A stretch of DNA of 64,000 bases from Methylomicrobium agile. Its GTDB lineage: Bacteria; Pseudomonadota; Gammaproteobacteria; Methylococcales; Methylomonadaceae. Numbering within the stretch: position 1 is the first letter of the stretch; the number at the start of each line of letters is the position of its first letter. The DNA lies in assembly GCF_000733855.1 (NCBI RefSeq), contig NZ_JPOJ01000001.1:4264128-4328127 (forward strand), written 5' to 3'. The position numbers were made by a program, and so were the translations under genes. This document shows, one piece after another, positions 1 to 8,769 of this stretch. The notes below the pieces were generated by a model that saw only the letters and a program-made list of their open reading frames with translations, searched no databases and had not been told where the DNA came from.

Positions 1-391
1 GGTTGGCGAATGCTTCATGCCACTCTTCCCAAAATTTTTCCGCGTGCTTATCCACTTTGTGGTCGAAATTTAGGTCTTTGGGGACTTTATCTTCACCCTC
101 ATCCTCTGCATTGGCCTCATCCATGAGGCTGACGGCAGAAAGCGGAATTTGCTGCGCCGCCACGGCGAAAGGTCCTGCATTTTCTTCCATCGCATACAGT
201 TTCATGCCGGTAACGGCAGTCCCTGCCAAACAGATCAAGAGAGCGGCAACCATGGCGCCGCCCGCCGGGTTGTGCCCGATGTCATGCTGGGGTTTTCCTG
301 CAAGCAGATTTCTGAGATACCCGAAGACCTTCGCCGGCGAGTACAGAAAACTCCCAGGTTGTATCATCAATCCGCGCAATCCAGAATTCAT
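1..391 (-). pseudogene. Cytochrome b561-family protein, N-terminally truncated, runs off window start
   Basis: Translating the minus strand from about 391 down to base 1 gives an open frame with the segment SPAKVFGYLRNLLAGKP followed by GHNPAGGAMV and a hydrophobic helix ending in GTAVTGMKLYA. This is the usual order in the middle of cytochrome b561/Ni-Fe-hydrogenase b-type cytochromes, which are di-heme membrane proteins passing electrons to or from quinone. The acidic stretch after it (DEANAEDEGEDK) leads to a second helix outside the window. The first one or two helices with their heme-ligand histidines should lie upstream, but that DNA encodes the HTH protein on the other strand. The gene therefore seems to have lost its 5' end. 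The exact junction (about 345-391) is uncertain. Confidence 0.6.
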
Positions 392-733
392 TTGCTCGAA
401 CGAGATTTGGCGTTGGCGACCCAACAGGCCCAACAATGGCGCGAGGCAAACCGTGAGCTGATTGCAGGCTTGGCGGTGCAAATTCAAAAACAATTTGATG
501 ACTGGCAACTGACCCCTGCCGAAGCGAAAGTCGGTTTTCTGATCTTAAAAGGACTGAGCCATGCCGAAATTGTGTCTTTGCGCCATGCCAGCGAGCGCAC
601 CATTCGCGACCAGGCACGCGCGGTTTACCGAAAGTCCGGCACGGCCGGACGTTCGGAGCTTTCCGCATTTTTTCTTGAGGATTTGCTGCTTCCACGGCAG
701 GAACCCCAGGCAAACCCAAACCTGCGGCACTAA
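362..733 (+). pseudogene. LuxR-type HTH regulator, N-terminus missing or very short
   Basis: The C-terminal half is a clear LuxR/GerE-type HTH: LTPAEAKVGFLILKGLSHAE followed by SERTIRDQARAVYRKSG and ending ELSAFFLEDLLLP. A short helix rich in Q, E and R (ERDLALATQQAQQWREANRE) precedes it, as in small regulators of this kind. The open frame extends upstream to 149, but that part is antisense to the cytochrome b561 fragment and does not look like regulator sequence. No ATG lies in the trusted part. TTG at 391 is the only plausible start, which would give about 113 residues. The gene is either an N-terminally deleted remnant or a short protein with a rare start. The listed start is approximate. 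Confidence 0.5.
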
Positions 734-941
734 CGGTATGTCGCGAAACCCGGCAAGCGGATGTTTCGTTTGCCCGTATCCGTCGAACGCTTTCTTATTC
801 TCGCTTGCCGGCTGAACTGAAACGACCCTCCAAACCCTAGCCGGATAAGGGCCCCTAGTTCAATCCGAAACGGAAACGGCAAATGCCTGTCAAACCGGAA
901 GTTTTCTCCTATTCTCTGTCGAGAATAGAGACTTATTTGTT

Positions 942-2276
942 TTACCCCAAATTCGACATATGAATGATAGCTTCCGCGTAGAATCCGCCCAGGTGGTTAG
1001 AACGGCCCAACACAAGCCGCCCCCCGTATTGTTCGACGATAAGTTTGGCGATTGATAACCCCAAACCATGACCGTTGACCGATTCATCCAGCCGGGAACC
1101 GCGCTGCATCAATTTTTCAATCTCCGACGATTCAACGCCCGGTCCGTCGTCTTCGATAATCAAGTGTACCGACTCGTTGCATTCCACCTTAATGTCAACC
1201 GAGAGTTTGGCCCATTTGCAGGCGTTGTCGAGCAGATTGCCTGCCAGTTCCAGCATATCTTCGCGGTCGATCGGCAGCATGTAGGGAGGAGGGGCGGAAA
1301 AGCGGATGGCCAGGTTTTTTTCCCGATATATGTTTTTCATCACCTGGATCAATGCCGGAATTTCCTGATGTATATCGAATTTTGCCACGGCCGGGCCGGA
1401 ACCGGCCAGGCGCGCGCGTTTCAGCACTCGCTCCATCAAGCGCAGCATGTGGGCTGTTTGCGTATTCAAAATCTCGCCGAACTCCGGATATTTCCGCATG
1501 GCATCTTCTCGGGACAGTTGCTGGAGTACCGTCAACGGCGTTTTGAGCGCATGCGCGAGATCGGCGAGTGAATTGCGCATGCGCAACATGCGCTGATCGA
1601 GCACGGTCAATAGGTGGTTGAATTCGCCGACCAGCGCGGAAATTTCCTGCGGCACATCCGTATCGATCTGGCTGCGTTCGCCGCGCTCCAGCGCTTTCAT
1701 CTGTTTTTGAAGGCGGGCCAGAGGGCGAAAGCCCTTACGCAAAATGGCGATTTGTATCAGCATTAAAACCAACAGAAAGACGGCCGCGATCACAGAAAAG
1801 CGTTTTTCAAATTCTGCGATCAAGACCAAGGTTGGCGACAGGTCTTCGGCAATAGCGACCGTCATCGCGCGGCCGTCTTTCCGATAGCCAAAGGCCATGC
1901 CCAAAAGCGGTTGGTGCTGCGGGCCGGCCAGGTAAAGCCACTGCCGCGTTCCGGATACGACCGTCGGCAGGGTCAAACGGTTGTCGCCGAAAGAGGGCGA
2001 TTTGATGATCTGCCCGCGGCTTGCGACCCAGTAGTAATGGCCGGAATACAGTCTGCTATAGACCGGTTCGATGTCGGAATGGGTCAACGCGATCGTCGTC
2101 GGACTGTCTGCATAAACCGCGCTATAAATCGCTTCCGCATCGTGCTCGAGATGTTCGACGACCGTATTTTCGGCCAGTTGCCGAATCAGGCGTTTGGTTT
2201 GCCATCCTAGCAGAGAGACTGCGCAGAGCAGACTGATCAGCAACGCGATCGCCAGGCGTAATTGCAGTGATTTCAT
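942..2276 (-). CDS. Sensor histidine kinase of a two-component system (PhoQ/PmrB-like)
   Basis: This 444-residue membrane kinase has an N-terminal transmembrane helix (about 8-25), a periplasmic sensor region (about 30-155), a second helix (about 160-180), HAMP, a HisKA segment with the phospho-acceptor His242 in LADLAHALKTPL, and a HATPase domain with NLLDNACKWA, DDGPGV and GHGLGLSIAK boxes. The start overlaps the stop of the upstream response regulator by 4 bp, so the two are translationally coupled. An EptA-like transferase gene is transcribed divergently next to the pair, which suggests a PmrAB-like envelope-stress circuit. This is inferred from context, and the stimulus is unknown. Confidence 0.9.
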   Translation of the reverse strand: MKSLQLRLAIALLISLLCAVSLLGWQTKRLIRQLAENTVVEHLEHDAEAIYSAVYADSPTTIALTHSDIEPVYSRLYSGHYYWVASRGQIIKSPSFGDNRLTLPTVVSGTRQWLYLAGPQHQPLLGMAFGYRKDGRAMTVAIAEDLSPTLVLIAEFEKRFSVIAAVFLLVLMLIQIAILRKGFRPLARLQKQMKALERGERSQIDTDVPQEISALVGEFNHLLTVLDQRMLRMRNSLADLAHALKTPLTVLQQLSREDAMRKYPEFGEILNTQTAHMLRLMERVLKRARLAGSGPAVAKFDIHQEIPALIQVMKNIYREKNLAIRFSAPPPYMLPIDREDMLELAGNLLDNACKWAKLSVDIKVECNESVHLIIEDDGPGVESSEIEKLMQRGSRLDESVNGHGLGLSIAKLIVEQYGGRLVLGRSNHLGGFYAEAIIHMSNLG

Positions 2277-2944
2277 GATGATTCATCTTTAAAAATATAG
2301 CCCTGTCCGCGGCGAGTTTCGAAACGTTCCTTTCCAAGTTTGCGGCGCAGGTGATTCACATAAACCTCGATCACATTGCTGTCCTTGTCCGAATCGAAAT
2401 CGTAAAGCTGTTCATTCAGCGTCGATTTGCTGATCACTTGGCCGCGGTGGAGCAGAAAATAGCGCAGCAGTTTGAATTCGGCGCCGGTTAGATCGATCCG
2501 TTTGCCGTTTTCGGTCACCACTTGCTGATGGTCCTGATCCAGTATCAAGCCGCCGACCTGCACGTTATCGCCGCCGGGCAGTTGATGAAAACGATGCAGC
2601 AGCGCGTTTATACGGACCAGCAGTTCTTTGACATGAAAGGGTTTGGCCAGATAATCGTCGGCGCCGGCTTTGAATCCGTCCACCTTTTCGTACCAAGCGT
2701 CGCGCGCGGTCAGGATCAGCACGGGCAGGCCATTTTGTTGCGCGCGCCAGTTTTTCAGAACGGTCATGCCGTTGCGCTGCGGCAGGCCGAGATCGAGGAT
2801 GGCCAGCTCGTAAACGCCTTCATTGCCGAGATATTCGCCCTCGATCCCGTCGTGGGACACATCGACGGCGTAACCGGCTTTTTCCAGATTTTTTTTGAGA
2901 AGCCGGGCCAAGTCCCGATCATCTTCCACCAACAAGAGGCGCAT
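2273..2944 (-). CDS. OmpR/PhoB-family response regulator (QseB/PmrA-like)
   Basis: A 223-residue regulator. The receiver domain (1-115) has the acidic pair near E7/D8/D9, phospho-acceptor Asp51 in AILDLGLPQRNG and the lysine in YLAKPF. A winged-helix DNA-binding domain (about 125-220) contains NVIEVYVNHLRRKLG and ends RRGQGYIF. It is first in a two-gene operon with the kinase (ATGA overlap at 2273-2276). The adjacent divergent eptA-like gene is its likeliest target, as in PmrA systems. Confidence 0.92.
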   Translation of the reverse strand: MRLLLVEDDRDLARLLKKNLEKAGYAVDVSHDGIEGEYLGNEGVYELAILDLGLPQRNGMTVLKNWRAQQNGLPVLILTARDAWYEKVDGFKAGADDYLAKPFHVKELLVRINALLHRFHQLPGGDNVQVGGLILDQDHQQVVTENGKRIDLTGAEFKLLRYFLLHRGQVISKSTLNEQLYDFDSDKDSNVIEVYVNHLRRKLGKERFETRRGQGYIFKDESS

Positions 2945-3003
2945 AAATAGGTCTTTCCAGGGTTAATGCCGAGCCAAAGTTTACCATGAGTGAGAAAATC
3001 ATC

Positions 3004-3102
3004 GTTCCCACGCTCTGCGTGGGAATGCAGCCTGAACCGCTCCTGCGGTTCAGGACGCGGAGCGTCCTTGAGCAGTGGGTTCCCACGCAGAGCGTGGGAA
3101 CC
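3004..3102. repeat. Intergenic palindromic repeat (GTTCCCACGC family)
   Basis: Inverted arms GTTCCCACGCTCTGCGTGGG and GTTCCCACGCAGAGCGTGGG enclose two smaller hairpins, GAACCGCTCCTGCGGTTC and GACGCGGAGCGTCC. It occupies the 424 bp gap between the response regulator and the eptA-like gene (2945-3368), where no gene is visible. The rest of the gap is A/T-rich towards 3368 and should hold the two divergent promoters. Confidence 0.85.
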
Positions 3103-3368
3103 ATAAACAGCCCATAGCGGTCGGCGCGCCTAAGCATTCTCTACGGCCAAAAGCCGGAGCCCGAACCGCAGTTTTACATCTGCTTGCCGATGAAAACCGG
3201 TTTCATGTTTTTAAGGTTGAATTTAACTTCACATCCCATCATAGATCACATTTTATAGAGAAATAAACCGGAGCTTTGCCGCCACGATTTCACGGACCCA
3301 TCAATACTTTCCATAAAGAGAGTAAATATTAAATAAACGCAGTTTTTTCAATCGCATATTCATAGTTC

Positions 3369-4985
3369 ATGCAACAACTCAAACGCTTGGCCCTGCCCGA
3401 CCCTATCCTCTCCGGCTCCCTATTTTTAATTCTGTTCGACAATACGGCACTGTGGCGGGAGTTGTTCAAAATCAAAGGCGGTGTCTCGGTTGACAGCCTC
3501 GTGTTCTACACCCCTTTTTTTCTGGTGCTGATACTGCTTTTGACGCTGTTTTTCAGTTTATTCCGCTTCAAATATCTGCTTAAAACCATTCTTGTCTTGT
3601 TTCTATTGGCCGCTGCAGCCATTGACTATTTCACGCTGACTTATGGTGTTCTTATTGACAAGGGCATGATACAAAACGCGCTGGAAACCAATGCCAGAGA
3701 AGTGACCGAGCTGCTGACCTGGCGGATGTTTTTTCATCTGTTGATTTTCGGCGGCATTCCGGCCGTTCTTATTGCCCGCATGCGCCTGATCCATAAACCG
3801 GCGCTTCGGCAATCATTCAGTAATTTCGGCACCTTGCTGATATGCGGCGGGCTTATTATCGGCTTGTGTTATTTTTTTTATGGCGACTACACCTCGATTT
3901 ACAGAAACAATCGGCAACTGCGTTACTTGATCAACCCGGTCAATCTGGTCGATGCTTCGGTTTCCATTCTCAAACACCAATTAAGGGGTCGGCACCCCCT
4001 GATTCCGATCGGCACGGATGCCAGGCTGGCTGGCGATCCGAAGCATGCCGGCAAAAAACGCTTGACGGTCCTGGTGCTGGGGGAAACCGCCAGAGCGGCC
4101 AACTTTGCCTTGGATGGTTATTCTCGTCCCACCAATCCTTATTTGAGCCGGGAACCGGTGTTCAGCTTTACGAATGTACACTCCTGCGGCACGGCTACCG
4201 CGGCTTCTGTGCCTTGCATGTTCTCGGGTTTTAGCCGGGAAAACTACGATCCGGCCAAAGCCGAATATACGGAAAACGTGTTGGACGTATTGAGCCATGC
4301 CGGCGTTAAGGTGTTATGGCGCAATAACAATGACGGCTGTAAAAACGTGTGTAAGCGGGTTAACAGTGAAGACTTGTCGCATTTGAAACTGGCGGATCTG
4401 TGCGGAGCCGAGGAATGTTACGATGAGGTGCTGCTGTATCGCCTGCAAGCTTATGTCGATGCGTTGACCGGCAACGGCGTGATTGTGTTACATCAAAAAG
4501 GCAGCCATGGCCCCGGTTATCATTTGCGGCATCCGCCCGGATTCAAAGTTTTCAGCCCCGAATGTCATCAAGCCGATCTGAATGATTGCACTGCGCAGGA
4601 AGTGATCAATGCCTACGACAATACGATCGTTTATACGGACTTTTTTCTGGAAAAAGTGATTCAGTTTTTAAAGAAAAACGCGGCTCACTATGACACGGCC
4701 TTATTGTATGTTTCCGATCATGGCGAGTCCTTGGGAGAAAACAATGTTTATCTGCACGGGTTGCCGTATTTCGTCGCCCCCGACGCGCAAAAGCATGTGC
4801 CATTGATCACTTGGTTCTCAAAGGATTTCATCGCACACAATAAAATCGATAGCGATTGTTTACACCGGCATAAGGACACTTCATACAGCCACGAGAATCT
4901 GTTTCATTCGCTGTTAGGACTCATGAACGTCAAAACAAACGTTTATAATGCCAAACTCGATATTTTTGCGACTTGCAAAGCTTAG
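3369..4985 (+). CDS. eptA: Lipid A phosphoethanolamine transferase (EptA-like)
   Basis: A 538-residue inner-membrane enzyme. Five hydrophobic helices lie in residues 1-175, followed by a periplasmic sulfatase-fold domain. Family hallmarks are LVLGETARAANF (metal-ligand Glu239), HSCGTATAASVPCMFSGF with the predicted nucleophile Thr275, the Cys-rich segment NNNDGCKNVCKRV, HQKGSHGP and the metal site VSDHGESLGE. Enzymes of this family move phosphoethanolamine from phosphatidylethanolamine to lipid A phosphates, lowering the negative surface charge. The gene stands alone, divergent from a PmrAB-like pair. ATG at 3369 gives a normal N-terminus. Confidence 0.9.
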   Translation: MQQLKRLALPDPILSGSLFLILFDNTALWRELFKIKGGVSVDSLVFYTPFFLVLILLLTLFFSLFRFKYLLKTILVLFLLAAAAIDYFTLTYGVLIDKGMIQNALETNAREVTELLTWRMFFHLLIFGGIPAVLIARMRLIHKPALRQSFSNFGTLLICGGLIIGLCYFFYGDYTSIYRNNRQLRYLINPVNLVDASVSILKHQLRGRHPLIPIGTDARLAGDPKHAGKKRLTVLVLGETARAANFALDGYSRPTNPYLSREPVFSFTNVHSCGTATAASVPCMFSGFSRENYDPAKAEYTENVLDVLSHAGVKVLWRNNNDGCKNVCKRVNSEDLSHLKLADLCGAEECYDEVLLYRLQAYVDALTGNGVIVLHQKGSHGPGYHLRHPPGFKVFSPECHQADLNDCTAQEVINAYDNTIVYTDFFLEKVIQFLKKNAAHYDTALLYVSDHGESLGENNVYLHGLPYFVAPDAQKHVPLITWFSKDFIAHNKIDSDCLHRHKDTSYSHENLFHSLLGLMNVKTNVYNAKLDIFATCKA

Positions 4986-5052
4986 TATGTCGGCAGTGGG
5001 AATTTGACGGGAAATACCGATTGTCCCTGAAGGCGCCGATCAATGCCGATTT

Positions 5053-5314
5053 TAGAGCATTTTCATATCGCCTATAGGGAGATTAAGTCAAACCGTCATC
5101 TCGGCAGGGATTCATGCCAGGCTTTCCTGCCTGGCCCCCTTCGGGTCAATGCAAATCTGTTCCAGACAGATTTGTGCCGAGATCCAGACTGTAGGGATGC
5201 ATTAAAGCTTGCCATCCGTGGCTTCTGGATTCCGGCAATCCCTGCCGGAATGACGCGTTTCCCCTCACTTTGCAGCATTGATTATGATCGTACACCCAAA
5301 ACGAAAATGCTCTA
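5053..5314. repeat. MITE-like element, copy A (TAGAGCATTTTC ends)
   Basis: Begins TAGAGCATTTTC (5053) and ends with its complement GAAAATGCTCTA (5314). It contains no credible gene. Inside is a palindromic repeat running from GTCATCTCGGCAGGGATT to ATCCCTGCCGGAATGAC. A 63 nt insert (5113-5175) interrupts the left arm. The element fills the space between the eptA-like gene and the ammonia-lyase. Confidence 0.75.
5113..5175. repeat. 63 nt two-hairpin element nested in MITE copy A
   Basis: The related repeat at 25,900 reads GGCAGGGATTGCCGAG without interruption. Here 63 nt are inserted between GGGATT and GCCGAG. The insert holds the hairpins GCCAGGC/GCCTGGC and CAAATCTG/CAGATTTG. The same insert is present at 53343-53405. 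Confidence 0.8.
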
Positions 5315-5352
5315 GCCGCCAGGGGCACAATGAACGAATCGATTGCGCCTGC

Positions 5353-6894
5353 CTAATACAAGTCCCAATGCCGCTCGCCAATCCGATTCACTATCGCCCG
5401 CAGCTCCTTGTCCAACCCTCTGTCCTCGCTTAAAAACGCGCTCTGCTCGCGCACCTGCCGTATCGTCCGGACGAGAGCGGGACTCAAGGCATCGTGTCCT
5501 CTCCTAAGCTCCACCCCCTGCACCGCCGCCAGCAGCGCCGCGGCGGCAACCTGCTCGGTCAGCTCGATCACCCGGATCGCGTCCCGGGCCGCGATCGTGC
5601 CCATGCTGACCTTGTCCTGGTTGTGGCATTCGGTCGAGCGGGAAAAGACGCTGGCGGGTAGGGTCAGTTTCAGCGCTTCGGCGGTCCAGGCCGAGGCCGC
5701 GATCTGCACGGCCTTGAAACCGTGATTCAGGCCGGAGGCGGGACCCGTGACGCCGGACAGGTTGGCGCGCAGGCCGAAATTGAACTTCGGGTCCATCAGC
5801 TGCGCCATTTGCCGGTCCATCAGGTCGGCCAGATTCGCGACCGCCGTCTTCAGGCTGTCCATCGCGAACGCGATATGGCCGCCGTAAAAATGGCCACCGT
5901 GCAGCACGTGCTCGCCTTCCGCGTCGATGATTGGGTTGTCGTTGGCGCTGTTCAGTTCGTTTTCGATGAACTGCCGCAGCCAGGGCAAGGAATCTTCGAG
6001 TACGCCGATCACATGCGGCGCGCAGCGTAGCGAATAGCGGTCCTGCAGGCGGGTGTCGTTGCGCGGCGCGGCCTCGGTCAGTTGCAGGTCGGAACGGATG
6101 CGGCCGGCGACGCGGCTTTGCCCCGGATGCGGCTTGACCGTGAACAGCTTTTCGTCGTAATGATAGGCATTGCCGTGCAGCGCGATCGAGGCCAGGCTGG
6201 TGATCCGGGTCGCCAGCCGGGACAGGTATTCGGCCCGTTGAAAGGCCAGGCAGGCCACGCCGGTCATCGCGGCGGTGCCGTTCATGATCGCCAGGCCTTC
6301 CTTGGGTTTCAGCGTCAAGGGCTCGATCCCGAGTCTGGCGAATACCGCCGCAGCGACAAGGTGCTCTCCCCGATACAGCACCTCGCGTTCGCCGGCCAGC
6401 ACCGCCGCGACATACGACAGCGGCGTCAGGTCTCCGCTCGCGCCGACCGAGCCTTCCTTCGGGATCAGCGGCAGAATGTCGTGTTCCAGCAAGCCGGCCA
6501 GACGTTCCAGCAGCAGGTAGCGCACGCCCGAATAGCCTTGCGCGAGGCTGTTCAAGCGCGTTGCCAATATTGCGCGGGTTTCCTCGGCATTGAAATACTC
6601 GCCGAGGCCGCAGCCGTGAAAGGTGTAGAGATGCCTCGACAGTTCGTTGACCCGATCGAGCGGAATCGGCACGGTACAGGAATCGCCGAAACCGGTCGTC
6701 ACGCCGTAGACGAAGCCTTGCTCGCTGAGCAGCTTGTCGATGAATCGCGCGCCCTTGTCGATGCGTTCGATAAAGGCGGAATCGCGGCTCAATTCGGCCT
6801 GCGCTTGCTCGGCGGCGATCAGTCCGATGTCTTCGATGCGCAGTGGGCAGCCGTCGAAAACAATGGTTCGACTCGTTTCAGAAGGGTTTTTCAT
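5353..6894 (-). CDS. Aromatic amino acid ammonia-lyase (HAL/TAL family)
   Basis: A 513-residue member of the histidine/phenylalanine/tyrosine ammonia-lyase family. The MIO cofactor triad Ala152-Ser153-Gly154 lies in EGSVGASGDLTPLS, with VTTGFGDSC near residue 65 and NQDKVSMGT in the C-terminal half. Such enzymes eliminate ammonia from an aromatic amino acid to give an aryl-acrylic acid. The gene follows aryl-polyene-type genes on the same strand, so it probably supplies the aryl starter (cinnamate or coumarate type) rather than acting in histidine breakdown. No other hut genes are nearby. A 230 bp gap with an inverted repeat separates it from the acyltransferase gene, so co-transcription is not certain. 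Confidence 0.85.
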   Translation of the reverse strand: MKNPSETSRTIVFDGCPLRIEDIGLIAAEQAQAELSRDSAFIERIDKGARFIDKLLSEQGFVYGVTTGFGDSCTVPIPLDRVNELSRHLYTFHGCGLGEYFNAEETRAILATRLNSLAQGYSGVRYLLLERLAGLLEHDILPLIPKEGSVGASGDLTPLSYVAAVLAGEREVLYRGEHLVAAAVFARLGIEPLTLKPKEGLAIMNGTAAMTGVACLAFQRAEYLSRLATRITSLASIALHGNAYHYDEKLFTVKPHPGQSRVAGRIRSDLQLTEAAPRNDTRLQDRYSLRCAPHVIGVLEDSLPWLRQFIENELNSANDNPIIDAEGEHVLHGGHFYGGHIAFAMDSLKTAVANLADLMDRQMAQLMDPKFNFGLRANLSGVTGPASGLNHGFKAVQIAASAWTAEALKLTLPASVFSRSTECHNQDKVSMGTIAARDAIRVIELTEQVAAAALLAAVQGVELRRGHDALSPALVRTIRQVREQSAFLSEDRGLDKELRAIVNRIGERHWDLY

Positions 6895-6954
6895 CGCCCG
6901 GCATTCCCCCCGAGCAAACCCAACACAAGAAACGGCATCGACGATATCCAGGAG

Positions 6955-7048
6955 GTAGGGTACGCTGCGCGTACCATTTCCCGAGCCGGTAATCTTTTTG
7001 GCGGTGGCCTTTTCGGGCGGCAGGAAAGGTACGCACAGCGTACCCTAC
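6955..7048. repeat. REPIN-like inverted pair (GTAGGGTACGC family), copy 1
   Basis: GTAGGGTACGCTGCGCGTAC on the left is answered by GGTACGCACAGCGTACCCTA on the right with about 50 nt between. Six further copies, paired or single, occur in the window (16812, 20846, 22351, 27159, 56770, 59624). Confidence 0.85.
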
Positions 7049-7126
7049 CGGACATGGCCGGCATAAATTTAAAGGCCGGAACCTTCAGAAAAGTTCGCGG
7101 CAAAAAATTCATAGATAAGGGATTGG

Positions 7127-8038
7127 TCATTCCGATCGCCAAAAGGGATAAAAATTGAACCATTGTAAAGGCTCTTTCAGGCAATAAGCCTGCAAAATGT
7201 CCGCATAGCACTGAACCGTCTCCTGCAGCGTCTGCCTCCGTTCCTTTCGCGGAAATTTGAGGCCGTCGCTGAACCGATCGAAATACACGACGTACTTTCC
7301 CTGCCGTTTCAGGCAAAACACCGTAAAGACCGGGCATTTCAGCAGCGAAGCCAGAATAAACGGCCCTTCCGGAAACAGCGCCTTGCCGCCGAGAAAATCG
7401 GCGGCCGCGACATGCAGCAGATTGCTGACCGGCGTCCGGTCCGCGGTCATGATCACGATCTCGCCCCGGTCGATTTTGTCCGCCAGCCGCATCGAAGTTT
7501 CCGCGGTGATTTCGGTGACCTGGATCAGGTTCATCCGGCTCGCGCTGTCGTAGCGGCTCAGCAATTCGTTGAATTTCTCCGCATGCCGGGTATGAACCAG
7601 CACGTTGACGTGGATGTTTTGTTCGAGGCTTGCAATCACCCGGCAGACTTCCAGATTGCCCAGATGCGAACCGAGCAGTAGGGTGCCTTGCCCCTGCCTC
7701 AGGCATTCCAGCAACGCTTCGCGTCCCCGGTATTCGACGTCGGCCAGCGAAATCATCCCGGCCCAGGCCGCCAGCTTATCGAGTATCGCTTCCGCGAACG
7801 CCATGAAATGCCGAAAACTGTTCAGCGTGCCGCCTTGTGGGCGAAGCGCCGCAAGGCGGCGCAGGTAATCGCGGCTCGCCGCCCGGCCCTGCCGGTTGAC
7901 CAGCCAGTAATAAGCGACCACCGGGTATAAAACAAGCTGCACGATCGGCCGGCCGCCGAGGCGGTAAATCCCGAGCAACGCCCGCATGCCCCAGATCAGG
8001 CTGTATTCGCCCATTTCCGCCCAGTGCGTTTTTTTCAT
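7127..8038 (-). CDS. Lysophospholipid acyltransferase, LpxL/HtrB-like
   Basis: About 303 residues, starting at the ATG that overlaps the upstream glycosyltransferase stop (ATGA, 8035-8038). The family motif is GSHLGNLEVCR (HX4E catalytic pair), followed by ADRTPVS and FLGGKALFPEGPF. An N-terminal hydrophobic segment anchors it to the inner membrane. Aryl-polyene clusters often carry such an acyltransferase with a glycosyltransferase, proposed to attach the polyene to a lipid head group. That role is inferred. A longer upstream reading frame exists, but it overlaps the glycosyltransferase gene and lacks family sequence. Confidence 0.85.
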   Translation of the reverse strand: MKKTHWAEMGEYSLIWGMRALLGIYRLGGRPIVQLVLYPVVAYYWLVNRQGRAASRDYLRRLAALRPQGGTLNSFRHFMAFAEAILDKLAAWAGMISLADVEYRGREALLECLRQGQGTLLLGSHLGNLEVCRVIASLEQNIHVNVLVHTRHAEKFNELLSRYDSASRMNLIQVTEITAETSMRLADKIDRGEIVIMTADRTPVSNLLHVAAADFLGGKALFPEGPFILASLLKCPVFTVFCLKRQGKYVVYFDRFSDGLKFPRKERRQTLQETVQCYADILQAYCLKEPLQWFNFYPFWRSE

Positions 8039-8769
8039 TGCCAATGCCGCCGGATCAAGGCGGGAAAACGCGCCAGCATCCCGAAGAACAGCCGGGCGTG
8101 AATCTTCGAGATCATCAGGTTGTCGCGCCATAGCCGGAAATGCGAAATGCCGTCCAGCGGATAAGTGACCTGCGTCGGCAGATTGATCACCCGCACGCCC
8201 TGCCAGTACAACCTGACGATGATGTCGATGTCGAAATCCATGCGCCGGCCGATCCGTGCATGGGCGCAAACATGCTCGACCGCCGCCAGCGGATACAGCC
8301 GGAAACCGCACATCGCATCGCCGATCGCGAACGACAGGGTGTTGATCCAGACCCACAGGTTGGTGAACTGGCGGCCGTACTGGCGGCTTTTCGGCGCGTC
8401 CGCGCCGAAGACGGGCCGGCCGGCGATCAATGCTTCGGGATGCTCCCGGCTTGCCGCCAGAAAAAGCGGAATGTCGTCGGTCCGATGCTGCCCGTCCGCA
8501 TCGATCTGCAGGGCGTGCGTGAAACCCTCGGCGATCGCCGCCCGGAAACCGTCGAGCATCGCCGCCCCTTTGCCGCCGTTTTCGGCGCGAACGATCAACG
8601 TCAGCCAGCCGGCCCCGTCACGGGCGCAAGCTTCGAGCACCCGCCGGCAGGCGGCGGAACTGCCGTCGTCGACCAGAAAGCCGTGCAGACCGAGAGGCCT
8701 GAGCGCGGCCAGCATCTGCGGCAGCGCCTGTTCGTGGTTGTAAACGGGGATGATGAGGCAGGTTTTCAA
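8035..8769 (-). CDS. Family 2 glycosyltransferase
   Basis: About 244 residues of GT-A fold: CLIIPVYNHEQAL at the N-terminus, VDDGSS, and the metal-binding stretch LQIDADGQHRTDDIP. The preferred start is TTG at 8769, overlapping the TGA of the ligase-dehydratase gene as TTGA. An in-frame ATG at 8859 would put unrelated residues in front of the conserved IIPVYN strand. Homologues in aryl-polyene clusters are thought to act on the lipid-linked head group. Confidence 0.83.
   Translation of the reverse strand: MKTCLIIPVYNHEQALPQMLAALRPLGLHGFLVDDGSSAACRRVLEACARDGAGWLTLIVRAENGGKGAAMLDGFRAAIAEGFTHALQIDADGQHRTDDIPLFLAASREHPEALIAGRPVFGADAPKSRQYGRQFTNLWVWINTLSFAIGDAMCGFRLYPLAAVEHVCAHARIGRRMDFDIDIIVRLYWQGVRVINLPTQVTYPLDGISHFRLWRDNLMISKIHARLFFGMLARFPALIRRHWQ

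Noticed and set aside
3-461. 152-codon plus-strand frame at the window start
   Set aside because: Antisense to the cytochrome b561 fragment.
5353-6894. Histidine utilisation gene hutH
   Set aside because: No other hut genes; the neighbours are aryl-polyene-type biosynthesis genes.
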